From Bacteroides sp. (GTDB taxonomy: Bacteria; Bacteroidota; Bacteroidia; Bacteroidales; Bacteroidaceae): a stretch of DNA of 28,199 nt. Location of the stretch: NCBI GenBank assembly GCA_019412865.1, contig DXOJ01000582.1, positions 1 through 28,199 of the forward strand, in the 5' to 3' direction. The notes below the pieces were generated by a model. The model saw nothing but the letters and a program-made list of their open reading frames with translations, was not told where the DNA came from and made no database searches. Shown piece by piece: positions 16,001 to 24,930 of this stretch; within the stretch, counting starts at the first letter, position 1, and the number at the start of each line of letters is the position of its first letter. The translations under genes and the position numbers were made by a program.

Positions 16001-18067
16001 CTAATTATCTTTTTTCAGATGTTTATCAGCAAACTGTACATACTGCGTCCAGTCATACAAATTAATGTCATGTTGCCCCGAACGGATATGATAACCAATG
16101 GTCCCGGACAACACTGGCTCGTTGACAGCCGGCATCTCCTTCACCGGTAATCCCGGCAGACCGAACAATTCATAAACAGGAGAGGCATAAAGTCCGGAAA
16201 GGAACTCTCCTCTAGGATCGGCCCAACAGTCTTCTTCCGCGCTAGCGATATAAACAGGACGAGGAGCTATCAGAGCTATGAGTTCATGCTGATCAACAGG
16301 CAGGTTTTCTTCCTTATCGTTATATTGCCAGAAATTCCGACAGAACCAATGTGTAAATTGCCGATTTACAGCCCGCACGGTTTCTCCGACTTTTCTTCTC
16401 GATAACGCTGCACCACCACAACCTGAATCATTTGAGATGACCAATGCAAAACGCGGGTCTATCGCTCCGGCCCATAAAGTAGTTTTTCCAAGGCGCGAAT
16501 GTCCGAAAATTGCTACACGTTTTGCGTCAATGTCTTTGTCTGTCTCAAAATAGTCCATTACACAGCTCATTCCCCATGCCCAAGCAGCCAAAGTTCCCCA
16601 TTCATCGTCGGCCGGTCGTTTTTGCCCTTTCTTATAAAATAACGGATGAACCCCATTACGGAATGCATCATCAAAGTCCGGATCAATATCTCCACGATAA
16701 AAGGTAGCCAGCCCATAACCATGTTTCATCAGCATTTCTACCGGCCATCTGGAAGCAGCATTACCACGTGGAAACATGTATTTTCTGCCATAAGTCAGTA
16801 ATTTTTCTTCCGACGGCAAAGTAATGCCTTCATCCGGGTGAATGGCATGATTACCCTTAAAGTTTATTCCGAAGAACATGGGTACCGCTCCTTGCCGTTG
16901 GTTAGGCAGATAGATAAGTACTGTCATATAATGCTTTTCATCTTTTGTGAGATAAACAGCCACTTCCCGCCGGGTAGCCAAGCCATTCAATGCGTTTTTG
17001 TCTTCGGTCAGCACCCGGAAATGTAAATCCTTCGGATGTGCCGGAGCTTTGCCATACATCTGCGTTTCGAAAAGATGAATCAATTCGGGACGACGTTTCT
17101 TCACCCATTCTTTTATGGTAACCACTTTTTGCCCGTTGTTTAGGGTCAATACGTCAGGAAGTGTATAAGCCGGAACTTTGCTTTCATCATAATTGACTTT
17201 CGCGGCAGGTTCTTTTAATTCAGTTAATTCCGTAATCCGGTCCGGATGCAACACTGCTCCATGGGCGGCTTTTTGAGCCACTTCCCGCTGATCATAATTC
17301 ATACCTTCCGGATAATACGGGTTTCCTACGACATTGCGCTCGAATATTTTCTCAAACCATGTACAAGCGGCCGTATAACGTCCGATTTTCAAATCGAGAT
17401 GATAACCGTCACGATTCATGTGGTCACCGACAAATGAAGTACGGGCATTCTGAATAGCTGTACCCGTAGGGATTATCATTTTTATTTTTGTTAGTTTCGA
17501 TGCCTTATCTACTGCTTTTACAATAGAATGATACATCGTTAGCTGATCCCGCCCATAATTCTTAAATCCGGTATTTGTTGCATTTGCAGCATATGCCCAT
17601 GTCTGATGCAACATCAATTCCGTTTTCTTAGGAAGACGTACTTTCACATATTCCACCAATTCCGGCAACGATGTCTCATAAGTCTCATACATGCCTGAGA
17701 AAGGACTAGCTTGCTGAAGGCTGACATAATCCCACTCTTCATCCGCTAGTACTGTTCCCAACGCCATTTTTTTCTTTTCTATCTTCTTACCGTCCAGACT
17801 GATCTTCCGATAGGCATAAGCGGAATCATTACTACGAGCATTCTTTACATGACGTTCCAAAGAACAACCTGCTATATACATATTGCCAATAATCACAGGA
17901 ATACCTTCCGCATTTGCCAGCTCATACAAATACTGTTCCACCGCATCTTGTGAGAAGCTATTCCCAATAGCCAATATTTTAATAGCCTTTTGCTGCGCAC
18001 ATGCTCCACTCGCAAGAAATGATAGCAACAAAAGCAGAATTACAATCAGAACTTTATTTTGTTTCAT
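16001..18067 (-). CDS. DUF4886-CE15 fusion: SGNH-like hydrolase joined to glucuronoyl esterase
   Basis: This 688-residue protein starts at the ATG at 18067 (MKQNK..., signal peptide to about ACAQ, residue 25). A TTG-started extension to 18100 gives a non-signal-like lead. Residues about 27-275 are DUF4886 with S37 (GNSFS), SLQQASPFSG, and D220/H223 in RDGYHLD. Residues about 300-688 are CE15: nucleophile S524 in FGHSRLGK, then NDSGCGGAALSRR (D547), SAEEDCWADPRGE (E611, E612, D613) and H666 in SGQHDIN. The triad acid may be D547 or one of E611-D613, because CE15 enzymes use two alternative positions. CE15 cleaves esters of (methyl-)glucuronic acid. The two esterase-like domains on one chain suggest that they act on neighbouring acyl groups of one substrate. 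It follows the DUF4886 lipoprotein by 33 bases. Confidence 0.85.
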   Translation of the reverse strand: MKQNKVLIVILLLLLSFLASGACAQQKAIKILAIGNSFSQDAVEQYLYELANAEGIPVIIGNMYIAGCSLERHVKNARSNDSAYAYRKISLDGKKIEKKKMALGTVLADEEWDYVSLQQASPFSGMYETYETSLPELVEYVKVRLPKKTELMLHQTWAYAANATNTGFKNYGRDQLTMYHSIVKAVDKASKLTKIKMIIPTGTAIQNARTSFVGDHMNRDGYHLDLKIGRYTAACTWFEKIFERNVVGNPYYPEGMNYDQREVAQKAAHGAVLHPDRITELTELKEPAAKVNYDESKVPAYTLPDVLTLNNGQKVVTIKEWVKKRRPELIHLFETQMYGKAPAHPKDLHFRVLTEDKNALNGLATRREVAVYLTKDEKHYMTVLIYLPNQRQGAVPMFFGINFKGNHAIHPDEGITLPSEEKLLTYGRKYMFPRGNAASRWPVEMLMKHGYGLATFYRGDIDPDFDDAFRNGVHPLFYKKGQKRPADDEWGTLAAWAWGMSCVMDYFETDKDIDAKRVAIFGHSRLGKTTLWAGAIDPRFALVISNDSGCGGAALSRRKVGETVRAVNRQFTHWFCRNFWQYNDKEENLPVDQHELIALIAPRPVYIASAEEDCWADPRGEFLSGLYASPVYELFGLPGLPVKEMPAVNEPVLSGTIGYHIRSGQHDINLYDWTQYVQFADKHLKKDN

Positions 18068-18100
18068 TTTTATCTGAATATAGAAGAGAATGAGAACCAA

Positions 18101-19927
18101 TTACTGCACCTGCTTTATAGACAACGCATTTAAATGTCCCTCTGTCGCAGCTCCGCTCAAACCGACAACCTCAATAACAACTTTACCGTCAGCAGTTGGC
18201 TCTACATTTTCAAACTTAGTGATATATTCTCCATAAGGAACTTCTTCAAAAGTTGCATACTCTCCCTCATTAGTACCTAACTTCAAACCTGTCCTAATCT
18301 CTTTCGGACCGATAGTATTTTTTCCTTTCAGCGTATATTCAGATGTACGGGCCGCCTTGCTACCACCAAAGCGAACAGCCAATATCGTGAAATTATATTT
18401 ACTTGCAGAACTCAAGCCTGTTACTTCAACTGTTGCCGGTTCAGTATTTCCGGCGTTAGCAACGCCACTTACAATAAGCCCGTCTTTCCATGCCGACATC
18501 GGAAATTCCACTTCATCCACAACCATTACTTTATCCGGTTCTCCAGATACTCCATTATAGACAGAAGTAAATCCGCCAGCTACTCTCACACTTACATTCG
18601 TAGCATTAGCCTTTGCATCGGACAATAACAATGGAGCAGCACTTACGGAAGAAGTATAATTATTCCATGGAGTAGCGGACGTTATAGTCGAACTACCAAA
18701 ATCAACATAAATAGGAACAGCCAATAGGTCCGAATCGACACGTTTCTTCAAATCAACTAACTCCGTCACGGTATTCGGGCTCTGTACAGCCATATGAGCT
18801 GCTGTTTGAGCAACCTTTATAGTTTTCTCATCCAACCCTTTCGGGGCATATGTATTACCTACCACATTCTTTCCCGTAATCTTCTCAAACCAGACACAAG
18901 CAGCAGTATAGCGCCCGTAAGTTGTTTCCAAATGATAGTATCGCGTGGCGTCACCATTGTCAAGACGAGTGAAATTGTCGCCGATAAAGGAAGTACGTCC
19001 ATTCTGAATAGCAGTTCCAGCAGGAATAATTATACTGATATTCTGGTCGGACGCTGCTTCATTTACTGCATTGACAATAGCACTGTACATTGTCATCTGA
19101 TCATTATCATAGTTTTTAAAATCAGTATGATTTGAATAAGACGCATAAGCCCACGTCTGATGTAACATCAGTTTCATATATTTGTTAGTGGCACACCCTT
19201 TTACATAATTAACCAAATTACTCAAATAAGGCTTGTATGTATCATATTGTCCGGATTTGCCACTCACTTGCTGAAGACTGATATAATCCCATTTGTCATC
19301 TTTCAAAGCTGTTTCCAGTGTAGTATTCGCCTTAGTAATCTTGCTCCCGTTCTCAATTTTGCGATAACTATATTTTGCCTGATTACCGTTAGCATTGGCC
19401 CAATGAGTTTCCAAAGAGCATCCTCCGATGTACATATTACCGATAATAGCTTCAATGCCTTCCGCTTTCAACAATTCATACAGATATTGCTCGACTGCAT
19501 CCTGCGAAAAACTGTTGCCAATTGCCAAAATACGAAGCGGAGATTGTTTGACCGTTACAGATATTACTTTAGAAAGCCGTTTAGTCTCTCCTGGAGATTC
19601 CACTTTGATGAAAGCCTTTCCTGCTTTCACACCTTCAACCTTTACATTGGTACCATTGTCCTCTATGATTTTCAGTATTTCCGGATCGGAAGATGTCCAT
19701 ATATATTCCAGGTTTTCAGCTTCCGTACTGCTAAAAATTGGATTAATAGCCATTTCATCACCAGTCTCCAAGCTAACAACATCTTCCACAATCATCCAAT
19801 GATCACCCTTGATAGGATTGTCCACGTCATCGTCAGAACAAGATATAAACGCATTACCTATAAACAGAAATATCAGGAACATGCAAGATTTCCATGCTAT
19901 GTCACTTTTTAAAAATACATTTTTCAT
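18101..19927 (-). CDS. Surface lipoprotein with Ig-like, DUF4886 and C-terminal beta domain
   Basis: This 608-residue protein has a lipoprotein signal with C30 followed by SDDD, the acidic pattern linked to surface export in Bacteroidetes. A Big_2-like Ig domain spans about 45-127 and DUF4886 about 131-395, with candidate nucleophile S139 in AIGNSFS. A C-terminal beta-rich domain (about 405-608, starting IYVDFGS and ending LNALSIKQ) follows and may bind carbohydrate. Block V differs from the two paralogues: instead of RDGYHLD it reads DATRYYHLE, so H332 is present but the Asp three residues before is Arg, with an insertion (about 322-331). It may be a catalytically altered or non-catalytic version. 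It is the first gene after the hairpin at 19992-20013. A surface-acting esterase or glycan-binding role is inferred. Confidence 0.78.
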   Translation of the reverse strand: MKNVFLKSDIAWKSCMFLIFLFIGNAFISCSDDDVDNPIKGDHWMIVEDVVSLETGDEMAINPIFSSTEAENLEYIWTSSDPEILKIIEDNGTNVKVEGVKAGKAFIKVESPGETKRLSKVISVTVKQSPLRILAIGNSFSQDAVEQYLYELLKAEGIEAIIGNMYIGGCSLETHWANANGNQAKYSYRKIENGSKITKANTTLETALKDDKWDYISLQQVSGKSGQYDTYKPYLSNLVNYVKGCATNKYMKLMLHQTWAYASYSNHTDFKNYDNDQMTMYSAIVNAVNEAASDQNISIIIPAGTAIQNGRTSFIGDNFTRLDNGDATRYYHLETTYGRYTAACVWFEKITGKNVVGNTYAPKGLDEKTIKVAQTAAHMAVQSPNTVTELVDLKKRVDSDLLAVPIYVDFGSSTITSATPWNNYTSSVSAAPLLLSDAKANATNVSVRVAGGFTSVYNGVSGEPDKVMVVDEVEFPMSAWKDGLIVSGVANAGNTEPATVEVTGLSSASKYNFTILAVRFGGSKAARTSEYTLKGKNTIGPKEIRTGLKLGTNEGEYATFEEVPYGEYITKFENVEPTADGKVVIEVVGLSGAATEGHLNALSIKQVQ

Positions 19928-19991
19928 AATACAGAAGTTTTAGCAGTCATACATTTTCTTATAATGAATAAAAAGGATATATAGAATTACC

Positions 19992-20013
19992 CCGCTCCTC
20001 CAATAAGGAGCGG
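19992..20013 (-). promoter_or_regulatory. Intergenic hairpin between DUF4832 and DUF4886 lipoprotein genes
   Basis: CCGCTCCT (19992-19999) and AGGAGCGG (20006-20013) form a perfect 8-bp GC-rich stem with a 6-base loop. On the minus strand it is followed within about 20 bases by CCTTTTTATTC, so it could act as a leaky terminator or attenuator, or shield the 3' end of the surface-module mRNA. It is in the 126-bp gap that separates the surface genes from the enzyme genes. No promoter box is evident in the rest of the gap. Confidence 0.6.
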
Positions 20014-20053
20014 AACAACATACTTCATGTAGATATTTATAACAGGAAAACCG

Positions 20054-21649
20054 TTATTTAACCGTTATATCCATTAGCTTCACCCAACCGGAGTCTAACA
20101 GGTTATTTTTAACTGCCATCCGCAGCCCTATTGTATTATCTTTAGTGGTATCCACAAGACCTACCGCCCACTTATAAGCACCCACGGAAACTCCTTTCAG
20201 TGTCAAATCAAAATTATAAGTAGTCGGTTTATTCTTCAACCACGTAGATAAATCTGTCTGGGTATCAACAAATACCTTTTTTACTTCGTTCTTATCGTCC
20301 AACAAAGCAAATGCTACTTTATAGCGTTGATTCCATTGCGGAATATTAGTGGGACAATATCCCCATCCCATATTATTCCAACGATGAACGATCGTTATTT
20401 TCTCGCCACTCTTAACATCTTTAGGCAATGAAACCATATCAGGATATAAACGATAACCACCTTCGGTAACAAAACGCTGTACAAGTCCGAAACATTTGAA
20501 CCAAGACATGGTTTCGCTTCCTGCACGAAAATCCATCATATTGACCCGTGCCTCAGCTGATGCGTCGAATTCTCCCTGACGTACATCTTCCGGATGCCCT
20601 TCACGATACCCCATAGGATCAAGCCAATAACGATGCTGGCTAACAATCCATCCTCCTTCCATTATGATAGGACGTTTATAGTTCCAACGAGCAGCAAACT
20701 GTTTTTCCCAATCCTGATAATAACCGTTCATACCAAAAGCATCATGACGCAAACTATATCCCTTGTTTATAGCACTCTCAAGCAAGCCTTCCGTTTCAGG
20801 GTCTAAAGCCCCCCAGCCGGATGTGTTTTCAGCACCAATCAAACGATGATAGTTAATAACTAACGGCACTTTGGTAAAGCATCGGGAATACAAATCTGTA
20901 ATCCATTCGAAAACCTGCTTCTTTTTTGAATGATCTTCATAAATCATTGTATGTGCTTCACCCCATTTCCCCAATCCGTAAGCATCTATAAAGTCTACTT
21001 TATCCGGATCGTTAAATTCCTGTGCCAGTGCTTCGATGAACTTAGTATATTTTTCCTGAAAGATCTTATCATCCGGAAAAGGTGATTTACGTGCTAATGC
21101 AGTCGCCTCGTTAGTAGGTCCCGGGTCTTTATACCAATGTGCACCGGCGTCAAAAACATATTGGGGAGTATTTAATCCTTGGTCACGTCCATCCACTACA
21201 ATTCGGAATGACAAACGCATCCCACGATCCAAAACACTTTTCAGCAATCTGGTCAAACGGGCAGTCGGATCTTTCCATATATATTTCCCTTCTTCCGGCT
21301 CCAATGAACTCCAACTTGTCCGTATATAGCAGGTACTGGCATAATCTGAAACTTTTACTGGTTCTGCCAGTTCCGGTACAGAAACATTATCGTAACCTTC
21401 TGTAGTCCAGAAATTTTCATCCCAACCACGTCCCATATAGATCACCCATCCGTTTAATGGATTACGCAATACTGTTTTCTTATCCGGAGTGATTTTCACT
21501 GTGACATTACCGGCAGGCAGTTCACCACTTCCATTTCCTTCATCACCATTATTATCACCACCCGAACATGCGGATAAATTTGCTGAACAGAAAAGCAAAA
21601 GAACTACACTCCAACTTTTCATAACAGATATTGTTTTTTCTATTTTCAT
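20054..21649 (-). CDS. DUF4832/DUF4874-type lipoprotein, putative clan GH-A-like glycosidase
   Basis: This 531-residue lipoprotein has LSAC with C28 followed by SGGDNN. The start could be M1 or M10. Residues about 60-370 begin with VLRNPLNGW, the hallmark opening of DUF4874/DUF4832 proteins, and look like a TIM barrel. Residues about 395-530 are the beta-sandwich DUF4832 end. E231 in GLGKWGEAH (end of strand 4) and E331 in IIMEGGW (strand 7 position) are spaced like the acid/base and nucleophile of clan GH-A enzymes. Position directly after SusE is where surface endo-enzymes usually sit, so it may make the first cut in the glycan. I know of no activity established for the family. A carbohydrate-binding surface protein is the alternative. 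Confidence 0.7.
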   Translation of the reverse strand: MKIEKTISVMKSWSVVLLLFCSANLSACSGGDNNGDEGNGSGELPAGNVTVKITPDKKTVLRNPLNGWVIYMGRGWDENFWTTEGYDNVSVPELAEPVKVSDYASTCYIRTSWSSLEPEEGKYIWKDPTARLTRLLKSVLDRGMRLSFRIVVDGRDQGLNTPQYVFDAGAHWYKDPGPTNEATALARKSPFPDDKIFQEKYTKFIEALAQEFNDPDKVDFIDAYGLGKWGEAHTMIYEDHSKKKQVFEWITDLYSRCFTKVPLVINYHRLIGAENTSGWGALDPETEGLLESAINKGYSLRHDAFGMNGYYQDWEKQFAARWNYKRPIIMEGGWIVSQHRYWLDPMGYREGHPEDVRQGEFDASAEARVNMMDFRAGSETMSWFKCFGLVQRFVTEGGYRLYPDMVSLPKDVKSGEKITIVHRWNNMGWGYCPTNIPQWNQRYKVAFALLDDKNEVKKVFVDTQTDLSTWLKNKPTTYNFDLTLKGVSVGAYKWAVGLVDTTKDNTIGLRMAVKNNLLDSGWVKLMDITVK

Positions 21650-21669
21650 ATATTTCGATGTTGATATTA

Positions 21670-21703
21670 ACTATTGCCGTATTTTGTGCAATACGGCAAT
21701 AGT
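21670..21703 (-). promoter_or_regulatory. Perfect 14-bp intergenic hairpin after the SusE-like gene
   Basis: ACTATTGCCGTATT (21670-21683) and its exact complement (21690-21703) enclose a 6-base loop, all within the 65-bp gap between the SusE-like stop and the DUF4832 start. No U-tract follows on the minus strand, so simple termination is unlikely. Stabilising or processing the susCDE message is more plausible, giving more transport proteins than downstream enzymes. Confidence 0.65.
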
Positions 21704-21714
21704 ATAAATTCAAA

Positions 21715-22965
21715 TTATTTATATGCTACAATCTTTTTATTTCGCAAATCTAAAACAACAAGAGTACTTGACGGAACATTAAAGTATGAGTTACGTTGCT
21801 CACCATCAGCTCCTCCAGTAATTGCTTGAGACACACCATATGTAAGTGTCTTTTGCTGGCGCAATCCATTCAATAATGCAGGAGAGAAGCAATAAGTATT
21901 ATTGGCTTTACCACTTATATTTGCTATAAGGAACTTTATTTGGCTTCCGGATATGGGAGTACCTTTATGTACAAGTACTTGCGGATCGGCCAAACTTGGC
22001 GTAAAGTTTCCATCTACAGGCGTCCCCCAACCATTTATATTACCCTGCAACCACAAATTCGTTACAGTAGTAGTTATTATATCTTCAGTAGCACTTCCAT
22101 TATATCTCCATTCGAGTGTCAATGGTTCCAGTTGTTTACTTGGCGGATAGACAGCAACTGTTTTCGCTTGCATATCAACAACAACGCGATGCTCACCTGT
22201 TTCCGTAATCTTCCATCCGACAGCCGCTCCTTTTTGTCTCATAACTACAGATAATGTATCTATTTTATCGGCTGACAATGCAACATCATCCCCACTTTCG
22301 GGACTGATATAATTAATCTCACTTTCAAACTCAACAGGTATCTTCAACACTCCCGGTTTCAAATCCAATAAAGCTGCATACAGATATTCATTTTCCTGTG
22401 TCAATGTCATTTGTATCTTATCCGCACCTACCGCATCACCTTCCAGGAATACTTTATCGGCATCAAACACAATAGGTTTATAAGGACGCACATCTACATT
22501 GATTGTTCTCACTTCAGGCATCGCATATTTAGAACCACCATCCCATTTGGCAAGTACACGGAACTGCAAAGTAGCGGGTTTAGTATAAGTCCTTCCCCAC
22601 TTTTCTACCAATAGCTTCTGCAATTGCTCGGTCGTATAGCTTCTGGAGAACACACCTTCATCCTCTTCTGTGCGTACACTGGAAGCAAAATCATTGCCTT
22701 CAATATCTAACTTTGTGACATAAGTAACCGAATATTCTTCCGGCATCTGGCGCGCTTCTGTCCAATCAAAAGTCAAAACCACTTTATTAGGTTCATTGCC
22801 GTCGAGTTCGATATTTGTACTTGACGCATGTACTTCCAATGTTTCCGCAGCAGCAAAAAAATCACTGTTGTCCACATTATCATCATCATTGCATGCACTT
22901 AAACAAATCCAAACAAATAACGGCAGTATATTATAGAATGATATAATTTTTCTCATATTTATCAT
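21715..22965 (-). CDS. SusE/SusF-like surface glycan-binding lipoprotein
   Basis: This 416-residue protein has the lipobox LSAC with C25 followed by NDDD, a strong surface-export pattern. An N-terminal SusE-type Ig domain (about 38-160, FDWTEARQMPEEYSVTY) is followed by two further beta domains (about 165-285 and 305-416, with WLQGNINGWG typical of SusE/F starch-binding-like modules). Such proteins hold the glycan outside the cell to feed SusC/D. Ligand-binding residues cannot be identified with certainty. The gene lies 19 bases after SusD. It may start at M1 or M4. Confidence 0.82.
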   Translation of the reverse strand: MINMRKIISFYNILPLFVWICLSACNDDDNVDNSDFFAAAETLEVHASSTNIELDGNEPNKVVLTFDWTEARQMPEEYSVTYVTKLDIEGNDFASSVRTEEDEGVFSRSYTTEQLQKLLVEKWGRTYTKPATLQFRVLAKWDGGSKYAMPEVRTINVDVRPYKPIVFDADKVFLEGDAVGADKIQMTLTQENEYLYAALLDLKPGVLKIPVEFESEINYISPESGDDVALSADKIDTLSVVMRQKGAAVGWKITETGEHRVVVDMQAKTVAVYPPSKQLEPLTLEWRYNGSATEDIITTTVTNLWLQGNINGWGTPVDGNFTPSLADPQVLVHKGTPISGSQIKFLIANISGKANNTYCFSPALLNGLRQQKTLTYGVSQAITGGADGEQRNSYFNVPSSTLVVLDLRNKKIVAYK

Positions 22966-22984
22966 TGTTTACTTAAATAAAACA

Positions 22985-24919
22985 TTATCTACACCATCCA
23001 GGCAATTGTCTCAGATTAGTATTCTTATCAATATCATCCTGAGGAATCGGCCACCAATAACTAATAAATCTTCTGGTTTGATAAAGGGTACGTTTATAAT
23101 ATTCATCTCTTTCGGTACTTTTAGCCAAGGCATTCATTCCATAGAATTTTCCATTCAAAGCTGTTTCAGCTTCTTTCCAACGACGTAAATCATCAAAACG
23201 TATACCAGCTTCACAATTCAACTCTACACGTCTTTCACGACGAATCAAATCACGCAATTGAGCTTCTGTGACAGGTATCTGATCCGCTCCCTTTCCATAC
23301 TGAGGAATACCAGCTCTATAACGGACTCTATTAATATAATCCAGAATTTCTGTCTCATTATCCGTATATGTGCCCGTTGCCACACTATACTCATATAATG
23401 ATTCTGCATAGCTCAGATAAGCTTCTGCCAAGCGATAAAGTACTCCTTGACGTTTTTTGTAAGTACCGCTACTAGAGGCAGGAATCGCAGAGGGGTCAAC
23501 ACGTTTACGTATCAAATACCCTGCACTAGGAGAGTCATGAGAAGGACCACCATCTTCACCACCTGAAAAGAAATTGGCAAACTTATTTTTTGCATTCGAC
23601 TTATCTTTTCCCCAGTGATACTCTTCATTATAAAGTACTGAAATATAAAAACGAGGTTCACGACCGCAATACATCTTATATGTATTTTTAGGAACAATCA
23701 CATGCTCTGTTTCCTGTTCAGTACCGCCTTTTGTAGCATACATCCATGTAGTCTTATATGACTCGTCAACTGTAGAATATCCCGTCTCACTGTATCCTGA
23801 TTCAGAATTGATAACTGGAGTAGCTCCATCATTTGTATAACCTGTGATAGGCACTAAACCATTGTTCATAAAGAATGCATCCACCAATGATTGGGTAACA
23901 CCAATAGCACCTGCACCACCCATACTACGAGGATTAGCCTGACGGTCAAAATAACCTGCATCATCATATGTTCGTGGGAAAAGGATTTCCATATTTCCTT
24001 GATTATAACGTAACATCAATGCATTCTGATAAGATTGAAATGCATCTACATCATCTCCAATCGTCTCAATATATAACTTATGCCCCGCCTTTTCAGCCTC
24101 ATCTATCAGCAACTTATTAGCATCAACAGCGGTCTTCCAACGTTCTGGTTTGAAGGTTGAATCAAAAATAGAAACACCATCACAGTTTTTCATATTCACC
24201 ATGTCCGAGTCCTGGTTACCATTCACCAAAGGACTAGCAGCAAATGTCAATAAACGGGCACGCATAGCGAGACAAATAATAGAAGTGATACGCCCATATT
24301 TATTATCTTCATCGTAATAAGCCGGTAGCAATTTAGAAGTTTCTAACAATTCATTTGCAGCCCAATCCACTACTGTATTAAACGGCTCCTGCTTCAACAA
24401 CAAGGTTTCACCTGTAATCTCTTCTGTTGCATCACGAATAATAGGAACTGCTCCGTAAGTCATAGCCATCACAGCATGAAAGTAAGCAATGAAAAAGCGA
24501 CATTCGGCTTTCATATAATTCACTTCCTTCTCTGTTACATCAGGAAGTGCATGCGCATATTTAATAAAGATATATGCTTGGCGAATACGCATAGGAAAAG
24601 TCTCCCAGTAGTTAATCACGCCACCGCTTGCAGACGTCCAGTTTCCATTCTGATAAAGAATAGCCTTAAATCCCTGTGATTCCCAACCAACAGAAGGTGC
24701 CAACTCGTCTGCTACTGCATCTGCACCATCATAATTATAGAACTTGGGAGTAGCATTATATATATAAGCTAACCAACGTTCCATATTTGTTTTATTCTCA
24801 AATACAGTTTCTAATGTCAACTGATCATCCGGCTCCTTATCCAAATAGTCAGAACAAGAAGATAGAGAAAACATGGCAATCGTGCCTAATGCTATATATT
24901 TCCTTATTTTATTTTTCAT
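22985..24919 (-). CDS. SusD/RagB-family outer-membrane glycan-binding lipoprotein
   Basis: This 644-residue lipoprotein (LSSC, C22, then SDYLDKEPDDQL) has the typical SusD opening. It has the TPR-rich helical fold, with RQAYIFIKYAHALPDV and MKAECRFFIAYFHAVMAMTYGAVPI in the first half. Near the end are LNCEAGIRFDDLRRW and a FYGMNALAK region of the RagB/SusD domain. It caps the SusC barrel and captures glycan for import. It is somewhat longer than average, with inserts around 370-480. The spacing is 11 bases after SusC, and the two are always paired functionally. Confidence 0.93.
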   Translation of the reverse strand: MKNKIRKYIALGTIAMFSLSSCSDYLDKEPDDQLTLETVFENKTNMERWLAYIYNATPKFYNYDGADAVADELAPSVGWESQGFKAILYQNGNWTSASGGVINYWETFPMRIRQAYIFIKYAHALPDVTEKEVNYMKAECRFFIAYFHAVMAMTYGAVPIIRDATEEITGETLLLKQEPFNTVVDWAANELLETSKLLPAYYDEDNKYGRITSIICLAMRARLLTFAASPLVNGNQDSDMVNMKNCDGVSIFDSTFKPERWKTAVDANKLLIDEAEKAGHKLYIETIGDDVDAFQSYQNALMLRYNQGNMEILFPRTYDDAGYFDRQANPRSMGGAGAIGVTQSLVDAFFMNNGLVPITGYTNDGATPVINSESGYSETGYSTVDESYKTTWMYATKGGTEQETEHVIVPKNTYKMYCGREPRFYISVLYNEEYHWGKDKSNAKNKFANFFSGGEDGGPSHDSPSAGYLIRKRVDPSAIPASSSGTYKKRQGVLYRLAEAYLSYAESLYEYSVATGTYTDNETEILDYINRVRYRAGIPQYGKGADQIPVTEAQLRDLIRRERRVELNCEAGIRFDDLRRWKEAETALNGKFYGMNALAKSTERDEYYKRTLYQTRRFISYWWPIPQDDIDKNTNLRQLPGWCR

Positions 24920-24930
24920 ACAATCAATTC

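Noticed and set aside
16001..18100. Longer TTG start for the DUF4886-CE15 gene
   Set aside because: The ATG at 18067 begins a clean signal peptide, while the added 11 residues do not improve it.
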